DNA from: Adineta steineri
Lineage: Eukaryota > Rotifera > Eurotatoria > Adinetida > Adinetidae
Direction of reading: 5' to 3'
NCBI GenBank assembly: GCA_905250115.1
Contig: CAJNOI010000311.1
Coordinates: 1-64,000 of the forward strand
Length of the DNA: 64,000 nt
Under the pieces are notes generated by a model that saw only the letters and a program-made list of their open reading frames with translations, did no database searches and was not told the origin of the DNA. This document shows positions 1-10,798 of this stretch, one piece after another. The position numbers and the translations under genes were made by a program. The first letter of the stretch is position 1; every line of letters starts with the position of its first letter.

Positions 1-627
1 TACTGATTTTCAAACGCAAGTGTGTGTGTTGGTATGCTCTCTATCAGCTGTCCAAACCCACACCCACACCCTCAAAGAACTTTTCTCACTTACTAAAATA
101 TTTCAACAAAATCTTTATTTGAAAAAAATTTAATATAATATAATAAAGAAATTATAAAATATTTATCTTAATTTATTTAAAAAGTAGAACAAATCTCGTT
201 GAAAGTTTCATTAAAAACTTTTTGTCTCATTTCAGAGCTTTTAATAATTTTTCATTTTATTTCAAATTCTTCCTTCATTTTTCTATCGAGATTCTTTGTT
301 TTTCTGTTTTCATTTGAATCAAAATGTTCATTGATTTATTTTGAAACTTCAAATCGAATTTCTTTTCATTGATTACATTTTGAAAAATTATTTTTTAATT
401 CAATGTTTATTAGTTTATTAAAGAAAAGTCTTTTCAACATTTGTTTTGTTCAACAAGATTCGATTCAATTCGATTTTCATTATCAAGGTTTCATAAAAAA
501 CTTCTTTTTTATTCAATATTTATTAGATTTTGTCATTGACTTTCAACAATAAAACTTTATTTTTCCTTTTATTTCTCGATTATTTATTCAATATAAAATT
601 TCTTTTCTATTCTTCAAAATAAAAATT
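1..627. other. AT-rich flank downstream of B-box/NHL copy 1
   Basis: No gene is seen here. Positions 53-74 hold a C-rich stretch with CCCACA hexamers, which resembles the bdelloid-type telomeric unit read in reverse. The rest is AT-rich and partly similar to the 3' flanks of the other NHL copies (for example 35500-35765 and 57660-58035). Confidence 0.5.
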
Positions 628-2577
628 TTATTCACAAATAATTTCAAATTTTTGAATTCGACGATTCCAATGGTCAGCAACATAAAGATTTCCTTCATCA
701 GCAAATGATAAACCAGCGGGACCAATCAGTTGGTTTGATTGATTTCCTTGACCATTCCCACCAACAATAATTTCACCTTCTTCTTTTCCTTCACACCAAC
801 GCATTATGCGATGATTCCCACTATCTGCCACATAGATTTGACCCAAATCATCAACAAATATTCCTTGAGGATTAGACAATTGATTGAGATTTCTTCCTCC
901 ACCATTTCCTCCAGCCACAACTCTTCCTTCTTTTGCATCTTTTCTCCATTTCATTACACGATGATTGTTGCTATCTGATACATAAACAGATTGTTCTTCA
1001 TCAACAAAGATAAAACTAGGACAATCAAGTTGATTGAGTTGATCTCCTTCACCATTTCCACCTGCTACTACAATTCCTTCATTGTTGTATTCACCCATTT
1101 TCCATCGTCTCACTTCATTCTTCATATAATCATTAACATAAAGAAATCCATGTTTATCCATTGCCAAGCCATAACAGTCAAAATTGTGAATGAGAATTTG
1201 TTGGTTTTGATTCAACCATTGAATCACTCGTCTGTTCACTTGATCAGCAATGATAATCGAATGGTTTTCTTGATCAACAATCACATCTATTGGTCCATTC
1301 AATTGATCTATTCGATCTCCTTCGTCATGTCCACCTGCAATAATTTGTCCTTCCTTTGCGTTATGTTTCCATTCAACAATACGATCGTTTCCAAAATCAG
1401 CAATGAAAATATTTTTGTTTTTATCGATAAAGATTCCATGAGGACTATGGAGTTGATCTAATTCTTCTCCTTCTTCATTCCCACCAGCCACAGTGATGGC
1501 ATTTTGTTTCCATTTATCCCATTTTGGTTCTAGAAAAGCATGAAAACAAAAGATTCTGCTCAAAAGAAAAAGAAGAAGAAAAGTTGTTTTCATCGAAGAA
1601 AAAAAGAAAAGATTGATTTTCATTGTAACTTTGATTGTGTTATTGTCAAACTTGAATTTTCAATGAAACATTCAGAAAACATATTTAGTGAAAAGACAAA
1701 TTTTATTTGATTTTTTTTTGTTGAATTTGTAAAGACTTTTATTGAAAGAAACATAAATCATTGGAAGTTTTTTATTTGGAAAATAAAAATAACTTGTTTT
1801 GAAAAGAAAAGGAAAATTGAAAAAGAGAAAAGATTTTGTTGATTTATTTTTTGTTAAATAACAATTTCAAAATAATTCAGTTTTGCTTTTATCAATAAAA
1901 CATTTTTTGAATCTTTGAGAAAGTTTTTTTTTCATATAATATTATATCATATCTTATCATTCTTTTATCTTCGTCATCACTTTTCTTTGTTTTTATAGTT
2001 TTTAAAATAATTTCTTAAACAAGAATTATTCTTTTAGGAATAATTTCCTGAAAAACTTACTTAGTAACGAAATAATCGAAATTTCATTAATAAATGAATA
2101 TGAGCCATGTTCGATAGAAATATTTGGTGGATCGTTTAATTCTTCTGTAATTTTTGTCAGTTGATTTGTTAAATAGTTTAAATTAATTTCGTTGAAGTCA
2201 TTTTCTTTCTGAAGTTGCTGTATTTGCTTACTGATGTCAGTAAGTTTCATTTCAATATCATTAATAAATGTTTGCGATGATTTCATGACATTTTCTCTAC
2301 ATTCTTTTGCTTTTTGTTGAATTATTTCAATTGCATCTATTTCCCATTGATCAATTTATCCTAGTAATGAATGGTTTTGTGGATTTTGTTTGTGTTCATT
2401 GATTGTTTGTTTAAATTCATTGTAGCCATGACTAATATGATTTAATTCATCATTTAATCGTTGTTGATGTTCTGATAAATCCATAAAGCAAAATCTTTTT
2501 GAACATCCTTCACAAGTATATGTATTGTTTTCTCTATGACATGTAAAACATTTTCTTTTATTGTTTGCCATTGCCAT
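628..2577 (-). pseudogene. B-box/coiled-coil/NHL protein, copy 1, with a nonsense codon in exon 1
   Basis: Two-exon TRIM-like gene without a RING. Exon 1 (2577-2061) starts MAMANNK and encodes a B-box zinc finger with ligands C10, C13, C22, C25, C30, D33, H37 and H47, followed by a helical coiled-coil region. The donor is GTAAGT at 2060 and the acceptor CTAG at 1531-1530. The phase-1 junction restores frame into exon 2 (1529-628), six NHL blades. Without the stop it would encode 472 aa. An in-frame TAA at 2356-2358 replaces the CAA (Gln) of the sister copies in the LIKQINQWE segment, cutting the product just after the B-box. Everything else is intact, including splice sites and the TATA box, so this is either a young pseudogene, a segregating null or an assembly error. 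The NHL exon could also be read from a methionine inside the intron (see findings). Confidence 0.85.
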
Positions 2578-2623
2578 GTCTTTGAATAGAAGTTTATAGA
2601 AGAAATGAATGTGTTCTTATCTA

Positions 2624-2640
2624 CTTTTATAAATATAAAC
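2624..2640 (-). promoter_or_regulatory. TATA-like core promoter of copy 1
   Basis: The plus strand reads CTTTTATAAATATAAAC; on the minus strand this is a TATA-like box. Its edge lies 47 bp upstream of the ATG, the same spacing as in all six copies. Confidence 0.55.
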
Positions 2641-3323
2641 TTGATAATTGAAAGATAATAAAAACACTGCTTGGTATAGTCGAAGAAATAGAAAAAGAAT
2701 TTTTTTTATGACAAAATTTCACTGATAAAACTGATGTAATATATAAGATAGTCAGACTAAAAGTAGAAATTGATTTGTTTTTAATTTCAAATAAGAAACC
2801 AAATATTTATTGTGATATTAATTCAATGAAGGAGTCTTTTAATGTAGATTTGGGTTGAAGTAAAGATTAAACATAGATCTACCACTATAACTTTACCTAC
2901 CAGCTGACTGATATTTCAATCTCATATCCGCACAATTGCATTGTCATGTCATTTTTATCATCATTATTATCACTTTCGTTCTCAAACTAGTTATTGTGTG
3001 AATTTTTTTTATTCATTTTTCATATTATTTCAGAAAACAAACTTACCTAAATGAAATTATTTCGATATAAATACGAATTCTGTATGTCTCACTTTGAACT
3101 CCTGCTTTATCGATTAAATTCTTCTAACTATTTTGGAAGAGAGAAGAATTTGTTATTTTGTGCTTTTTCCAACTATAAATTTGATTCAAAAAAGGAACCT
3201 GAGAAAACATTTCAAGTGAAGAGGAAAAGAAAAATAAGAAAAAATACGTTTTACTTTTGATTAAATGCGTTTTCAGTGTTTTATAACGAAACAATATTGA
3301 AGAATAAAAATGGAATACCAAAC

Positions 3324-3452
3324 ATGTGACAGTTCCATATCGATTTCGAAAGTAGGAAGTGATGCCACAGTTCAAGTTCACCTGAAAAGATCTGATCATC
3401 AGTTCTTTAGTATAATTCGTCACGGTTCACGAGCTTGAACTATCACAGTCCT
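3324..3452. repeat. Short imperfect inverted repeat
   Basis: The left end TGTGACAGTTC and the right end, read in reverse as TGTGATAGTTC, form an imperfect inverted repeat of about 125 bp. A related unit lies at 6513-6605, also upstream of a B-box/NHL gene. It is either a MITE remnant or part of the duplicated gene unit. Confidence 0.4.
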
Positions 3453-4060
3453 GCTCTACAATAATTTGTCTAAAGAATATTATAATATTTTCAGGCAAAA
3501 GACATTTTCCCATAGTTCAACATAATCTTTGCAAGCTAAACTGAAAATATTTGAAAAATAGATCTTGGAATTGATTTCATCGTGAAATTCAGACATTTTT
3601 CATTGAATATTTATTAACCTCAACTTATTTTAATTTCATACGAAATATTTTGTTTAATTCATTTAGATATTGTAAATTATTTGTTTGATTATTTCTTGAG
3701 TTATTCTAATAAGACGTTTTTCTTAAGAGATTGTACTTTGAAGTCTCAAAATGGATCAAGGAGTAGTAAAAACAACACTTACACCTTACTTTTTTTTCAT
3801 TGATTTCATTTTAACAAATTCATCAAAGACCAATTTTTTTCTTCCTATTTCAGATCAACAAAAAATATAAAATTGGGCAACGATAAAATTTGTCAATTTA
3901 TTACACAAAAATCTTTTCAACTTTAATCAAATCGAAAAAGTAAAAATGTATTTGCTTATTTTGATCTGATGAAAATATTCAAATATATTTTCGAATAATT
4001 TTTATTTCAATTCAATTCAAATTAAAAAATACTTTCATTTATTCAAAACCAACACTACAT
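3453..4060. other. AT-rich spacer between NHL copies 1 and 2
   Basis: No coding signal is visible. The last 200 bp resemble the 3' flanks of the other NHL copies. Confidence 0.5.
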
Positions 4061-6044
4061 TTACAAAATTATTTCAAATTTTTGAATTCGATGATTATTA
4101 TAATCAGCAACATAAAGATTTCCTTCATCATCAAAACATAAACCACAGGGACAATTCAATTGATTTGATTGATTTCTTTGACTATTTCCACTAACAACAA
4201 TTTCACCTTCTTCTTTTCCTTTACACCAACGCATTACTCGATCATTCCCACTATCTGCCACATAGATTTGACCTAAATCACCAACAAATATTCGTTCAGG
4301 TGAAGACAATTGATTGAGACTTCTTCCCTCACCATTTCCTCCAGCCACTATTCTTCCTTGTTTTGCATCTTTTCTCCATTTCATCACACGATGATTGTTC
4401 CTATCTGATACATAAATAGATTGTTCTCCGTCGACAAAGATATAAGTAGGAGAATTGAGTTGATTAAGTCGATTTCCTCTGTCATTTACACCTGCTACTA
4501 CAATTCCTTCGTTGTCATATTCTCCCATCTTCCATCGTCTCACTTCATTCTTCTTATAATCAGAAACATAAAGAAATCCATATTTATCCATTGTCAAACG
4601 ACAACAGTCAATATTATCAATAAGAATTTGTTGATTTTGGTTCATCCATTGAGTCACCCGTCTGTTTCCATAATCAGCAATGACGATTGAATGATTGTGT
4701 TGATTAACAATCAAATCTGTTGGATAATTCAATTGATCTATTCGATTTCCTTCCTCGATCGCACCAGCAATGATTTGTCCTTCTTTTGCATTATGTTTCC
4801 ATTCAACAATACGATGATTGAAAAAATCAGCAATAAAAATATTTTTCTTTTTATCAATAATGATTCCAACAGGCCGATTGAGCTGATTTAATTGTTGTCC
4901 TTGCCCATTTCCACCAGCCACAGTGATGGCGTTTTGTTTCCATTTGTTGAATTTTGGTTCTAGAAAAGGAAGAAGAAAATTTGTTTTTGTTTTTGTCAAA
5001 GTTGAATTTTGAATGAAATGCTGTTAAAAATGTTTAGTAAAAAGAACTTTACTGCAAAAGAACTCATAAACCATTTGAAGTTTTGTATTTGGAAAATAAA
5101 AATAAATTGTTCTTCGGACGATAATTTTAATAAAAAAATATTCTGGTGTTTTTTTTGAATAAAAGTTATTAAAATGGAATGAAGAAATATTTTATTTAAT
5201 AAGAAAAACGAATAAAAAAGATTTTAGTTCTTCTAATTTAACAAGAACTTTAATATAAAATATCTAAAGTGATGAAATTCTAACAATGTGCTTTTATTAA
5301 TTATTTGATTGTTGTTAAAATAATTAACAATATTTCACAATGGTTTTATTTTATTTTTAATTTAGTATTATTTCATATCTTATCATTCTTTTTTTACTAA
5401 TATTAATTTTATTGTTATTATTGATTAAATAAATCAATAGTATTCTCAATTGTTTTTATACTTTTTTAACATATAAACTCATAGAAAATAAGAATTATTC
5501 TTTCTAATATTATTTTTAAAAACTTACTGATTGATAAACTAATCGAAATTTCACTAATAAATGTTTGTGAGTTTTGTTGAATAGAAATTTTGGGTGGATC
5601 ATCTAAGTTTCCTGTAATTTTTCGTAATTGATTTGTTAAATAATTTAAGTTGATTATATTAATGTCATTTTCTTTATGAAATTGTTTTATTTGTTCACTT
5701 AAATCATCAAATTTATCTTCAATTTCATTAATAAGTTTTTGTAAACATCTAATGACAATCTTTCTACAATCTTGGGCTTTTCGTTGAATTATTTCAATTG
5801 AATTTCTTTCCCATTGATTAATTTGTTTTATTAATGGATGATTTTGCGGATTTTGCTTTTGTTCATTAATTGTTTGTTTAAATTGATCATAATCATCAAT
5901 AATATGGTTTAATTCATTATTTAACCTTTCTTGATGTTCTATTAAATCTTTTAAACCAAATTCTCTTGAACATCCTTCACAATGATATGTTACTTTGTCT
6001 TTATTGCATTTAAAGCATTTTGTTTTGTTGTTTGCCATTGCCAT
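4061..6044 (-). CDS. B-box-like/coiled-coil/NHL protein, copy 2
   Basis: Exon 1 is 6044-5528 (172 codons plus 1 nt). GTAAGT donor at 5527, intron 4960-5527 (568 bp), exon 2 4959-4061. The spliced frame is open for 471 aa. I chose the MAMANNK start because it aligns in all six copies and lies 47 bp from the TATA-like box; the frame stays open upstream but is not conserved. Exon 1 carries the B-box-like finger (about residues 10-47) and a coiled coil (about 75-155). Exon 2 carries six NHL blades forming one beta-propeller. Oddity: the fifth zinc ligand, Cys30 in all sisters, is Gly here, so zinc binding may be impaired. B-box/NHL proteins elsewhere bind RNA or protein partners; the partner here is unknown and there is no RING, so ubiquitin ligase activity is not expected. 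Confidence 0.88.
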
Positions 6045-6090
6045 GTGTTTGAATACAAATTCATATAATAAATGAATATATCCTTGTCTG

Positions 6091-6107
6091 CTTTTATAAA
6101 TATAAAC
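6091..6107 (-). promoter_or_regulatory. TATA-like core promoter of copy 2
   Basis: CTTTTATAAATATAAAC on the plus strand, identical to that of copy 1 and again 47 bp from the ATG. Confidence 0.55.
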
Positions 6108-6512
6108 TAAATGATTCGATGAAAACAAAAAAACATTGCTCGATAATAGAGGAAATCGAAAAAGAATTTTTTTTATGACCAAATCTCACTGAGAAAACTC
6201 GTGCAATATCTAACATAGTTGAATTAAAAGCGAAAGTTGATTTGTTACTAATTTCAAATAAAGTAAGTAAAGATTAACCATCCATTCAACTGCATTATCT
6301 TGCTTAATTTTCTAAGTTTGTGATGTTTTGTAATTATTTCGATACCAATAAGAATACCGTATGTCTCACTTTGAATTATAGATTTGATTCAAAAAAGGAA
6401 TCTGACAAAACATTTCAAATGAAAAGGAATTAGAAACACGTTTGATTTTTGATTAAATAGATTTTTAGTATTTTATAAAGAAACAATATTGAAGAATGAA
6501 AAATAAATAATA

Positions 6513-6605
6513 GGTGTGTGACAGTTTCATATCGATTCTGAGAGTGAGAACTAATGCACCAGTTCCTCAGTACACTTCACGAACTTGAATCGTCACATCC
6601 CTACA
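6513..6605. repeat. Short imperfect inverted repeat related to 3324-3452
   Basis: The left end GTGTGACAGTTTCATATCGA matches the unit upstream of copy 1. The right end, read in reverse, begins GGGATGTGACGATTCAAG. It sits at the equivalent place upstream of copy 2. Confidence 0.4.
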
Positions 6606-8115
6606 TTCAATCGAATCGAGGTGAAAATTTCTTATCACACTGTTATTTATAATCCATCCTGTACATCCAATTTCTGACTAATTTTTTTTTGTATATAAAA
6701 TGCATCGGATATATTTAGTATACGTCGCAAAAGTACTTCATGCCATGTGTATGAAGAAAGAATAAAGTATTCAAAAAATTCTTTATCTAGGACAAGTCGA
6801 CCAGAAAATTTGATAATAGTATTTCATCTACTTCTTTTCAGAAAGCAACATAAATATTACAATACTCAATTATATAGAACTCAAATCATATAATCAAAAA
6901 AATGTTCTTTAAGTTAATGTATTCAAACTACTTATTATAATAATAATAACATTAATGATAGATAAGAATAAAATAAACTACTAACTAGAACTTTCAGTTC
7001 ATTCAAAAATAATCAATAGTAACAACAATTGATCTTCTATTATGCTTATTTTTATTCATATTAATCCTATAATTTATTTATTATCACATTCATTCTTCCT
7101 TCTTTTTTTCTACATATGTATGCATATTTTAATAAAATTAAAACTTTCGTAAGCATGAATGAATGGAAAGTGCTTCCTTTGTTTTTTTAACAGAGAAGAA
7201 TAAGATGTATGTCATATCAAATGCATAGTTCTTGATATAATGTTGAACCATAAAAAACTACGAATACGTACTATTTGAAAAGGAGTTTATCTTCTATTTT
7301 ATGACGATATGGAAATTAAACTTAATTTGTTTAGTATATCAAAAAGAAAAGAGGATTTCTAAAACTTGTAATTACATTCCATTATGTTCAGACAGTTATA
7401 AATATCATATCCTACTTATTCGCAATAATATATTAGATTTAAGAAGGCAATTTATATGAACGTTACTTTTATTTTGAAGAGATGAACTCAAAAACTTATC
7501 TAGTATGTACTTTCACATGATACTCAATTACTTATTGTTGAATAAATATGATAATATAGTTGCAAAATTAAAAATATCATTATGAATGAATAATAAATAG
7601 ATGCATACATGATTATACAACGGTTAATAACAAATGCTTGATTAATTTTGCCTTTAGTATTTTTAAGAATTTATCCTATATTATTTTCTTGATTAAACTT
7701 TTTTTTCTCATGACAAGATTTTGTTTTTGTAGAACTATATATAATCTAGTTTAATTATTATATTGAATATATTCATGGCATATTACAATAAGAACAAAGA
7801 CAGAAATGAAACTGACAATGACTCTACCTATTTTGATTATTCGTGCATAATTTAAATAAAACGAGGTAAGGTTATAATAAACGGATGTTAATAAAATGTA
7901 TTTGATTGTCACCGGATGGAAATCATCACTTTTTGTTGACAAGAGGCGACTAGGTATGTTCTTTTTGAGGAAACTTATGTCGATAAAATGTTTCTCTAAA
8001 GTATACATACGTGCTTTCAGTCGAAATGAATGTATGAATGATTGATTATCAAATATGTGATGAATCTATTGCAGCTGTATTTTAAGAATTCTTCAAAACG
8101 TATGAACAAAGAAGA
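6606..8115. other. AT-rich intergenic DNA, no gene seen
   Basis: The only sizeable open frame is 85 codons on the minus strand (7751-8008). It has no recognisable domain or splice context and is probably chance. Confidence 0.4.
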
Positions 8116-8255
8116 CAGTGGCGGATCTAGCTATCCGGCGACCGCCATCTCCTCAAAATTAAACACTGTGACAATTCTCTCCTAAAAAAAAATACTATTT
8201 TCCACTTTTTTTTATAAAGCGTCACCCTCTAATGGAAATCCTGAATCTGTCACTG
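8116..8255. mobile_element. hAT-like MITE, copy A
   Basis: Terminal inverted repeat: left CAGTGGCGGATCTAGC; the right end read in reverse is CAGTGACAGATTCAGG (12 of 16 match). It is flanked by an 8-bp near-perfect target duplication (AAAGAAGA left, TAAGAAGA right). CAGTG termini and 8-bp duplications are typical of hAT elements. Non-coding, 140 bp. A second copy lies at 23358-23522. Confidence 0.75.
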
Positions 8256-9406
8256 TAAGAAGAATTGTATATTTATAATTTTACAATTTACATTATGACT
8301 AGCATTCATCAACAAAATCATTTTTTGTTACATTATTATTTGATTAAAAAACAAGTATTCATTTAAGAGGATAGGGAGACAGACAGGAAAATCTCATAAA
8401 TACTAAGAAAGTCATTTTCTGTCATAGACAGTGGTTATAGAATACTTCCGAAAATGTTAACGGGTACACTTATCATATCTGATATTTTTACGTATGTAGA
8501 TTTTTTGAAAGTTATAATAATAATATTTATTAATCGTTCCTAATGTTTCGTTTAAAACAACAGATAATACTTGTATGTTCTCAATTTATAATATCATGAT
8601 GACATTTTAAATATAGAAAGTGACAGAACGCAAAAATGTTTCGATGACTCCTGGTAGGAAAAAAAAGAAGAAGAAAAAGAACGAGCCAATATACTTGCTT
8701 GCGACGAAAAAGAACGAAAGAAAAAAAAAAGCGGACGTAACGGTCGTCTTTCGGTAGAAGAATTGCATTATTATCTACAGCTTTTTACAATTATAAAAAG
8801 TAAGCTAAATTAATAACTTTTAAAAGATATTCTGGCAACATATGGTCAATTTACATAAAGAGTCAAGTTTTATTAAACAATATTTTTCTCACTAGAATGA
8901 ATTTTAGTCAGTTGAGCATAGGCAGATGTGTTAAATATAGATCTGAGCTTTTACTTCTTTGAAGAAGTTCCTCACTATTAACTATACAGTTTTTTTTAAA
9001 TTAAGTATTCACCAAATTTATTAATTTCGATAAATATATCTCTTATATAGATGAATATATTCACAAGCTTCTTTTATGATCTTATAATTATTCCACGCTA
9101 AAAAAAGTACATTTCATTATATTACTTTATTTTCCCCGTAATACTTGTAATAATTAAAGCCATTTTATTAATATAATATAAAACAAAAAAAACAATTTTC
9201 AGTAGAAAATATGACAGATATAATCTCAAGAATATAAACGTGTTCAATAATAAATAACTGAGTCTTCAGCTTTAACATAAACATATCGAATAGTTAATAT
9301 TCTTTGCAAGTCACTTAATCATTTCTATTTATTTCCATCATTCAGAAGTACTGTATTTTTTTATATATAGATTGACATCTACATGACACTCAAATAGTTG
9401 TTATCT
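8256..9406. other. Upstream region of nuclear receptor 1, no gene seen
   Basis: AT-rich. It has a purine-rich run around 8655-8735 and otherwise shows no coding signal. Confidence 0.4.
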
Positions 9407-10798
9407 ATGTTTCCATTGTCAAATCATAAAAACTGTGAAAGATCTTACAGACAACCAAAATATTCAGCCAGAATACGTTGTTGTAAAGTATGTGGTGATA
9501 CAGCATCTATTATCAATTATGGCGCACTTTCATGTCAATCATGTAAAACATTCTTTCGTCGAAATGGTCTTCAATCTCAAGTTTGTAATCAAAAAAATAA
9601 GAATTATTTGGTATTATATTTTATTATTTCTTTAATAGAATCGTCGTTTATGTTTTTTCAATCGTACATGTGAAATCAATGTAGATACACGACGAAAATG
9701 TACAGATTGCCGTTTAGCGAAATGCCGATTAGTAGGTATGAGTTCAGATTTAATTCGGAAAGAAGAAAAACAAGAAAAAAAATATCCATCAACAGTATCT
9801 AAATCCAGTATCAGTAACGACACAGTAGTTAAACAAGAAATGGTACGTATGAATCGAGCTGTCGTAGTTCTCTTTACTTTATATTTTTTACAACTGTTAT
9901 AAAAATACGAGTGACTAGAAGTTCGTGTATCTCATATACATATAAAGAAAAAATGAATTTTTCTATAATAACATACCTTCGCTGTATTTAGACTGTACCA
10001 CAACTTTGGTCATGTAACCTATTATATGATGATCGATCTATGCTTGATAATTCTGAGGAAAAATTACTGACAAATATTATAAATGCCATTGATATATATA
10101 GTGCATTACCACAAGTTCATTATGTTATTCAGAATTTATATTCATCATCTTCTATTATTCATTTCAAGGAGATGAATACTCTTCAAATCATTATCCTCAG
10201 TTACATATCAATGAGATCTTTCATCAACGCTACACCTGATTTTCGAATATTAACTATCAATGAACAATGTTCACTTATCGAACGTAATTTAAATGGTATT
10301 GCAGTTCTCTATTCTACTTTTATGTTTCGTGATGCTCGTATTATTAGCAATTATCATTATATGAACGACTTTACATCAATCTATGGATTAGAAATAGTAC
10401 AACAAACAATACACATTACTAAACAACTTGAAAATGACTCAACTATTATCAAACTGATGTTGATCGTACTTGCCTTCTCATCAAATTGTTCAATTGTTGA
10501 TTTTCATCAAGATGTACTTAATGATAGTTTATTATATGGTACACATCGTCTTTTAGGAAGTCAGAATGTATATGCAGAACTTTTATGGAAATATATGATT
10601 TGTCAATATGGTTATTATACCTCAGCACTACGTTTTGCTCGACTTATTCAACTTGTTCTTGAGTTGATCAAATATTCGGCAAATATATATATAAATAATC
10701 GCACTCATCATAATTTAGTTGATGATTTTATTCAGAAAACAAAAGAATTACTTATTATGAATCAGAATGAACAAGTTCCATTGTGGGGAAAGAATTAG
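9407..10798 (+). CDS. Nuclear hormone receptor, paralogue 1
   Basis: Three exons, all phase 0: 9407-9580, 9639-9842 and 9992-10798, encoding 394 aa. The exon 1 donor is GTTTGT, shared with paralogue 2. The DNA-binding domain has finger 1 ligands C26, C29, C43, C46 and finger 2 ligands C63, C69, C79, C82. The P-box reads SCQSCKTF instead of the usual CEGCKGFF pattern, so its DNA half-site may differ from that of vertebrate receptors. A short hinge and a mostly helical ligand-binding region (about residues 127-394) follow. I chose the ATG at 9407 as the first ATG in frame. Expected role: ligand-regulated or orphan nuclear transcription factor; the ligand cannot be inferred. It has a full-length paralogue at 15077-16454 and a decayed one at 13759-14060. 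Confidence 0.88.

Noticed and set aside
739-1461. Plus-strand open frames across the NHL exon of copy 1 (and their counterparts at 4421-4891, 35874-36596, 43616-44141, 51254-51496, 58396-58857)
   Set aside because: They are antisense shadows of the conserved minus-strand NHL exons.
7751-8008. 85-codon minus-strand ORF
   Set aside because: No domain, no conservation within the window and no splice partners; AT-rich chance frame.
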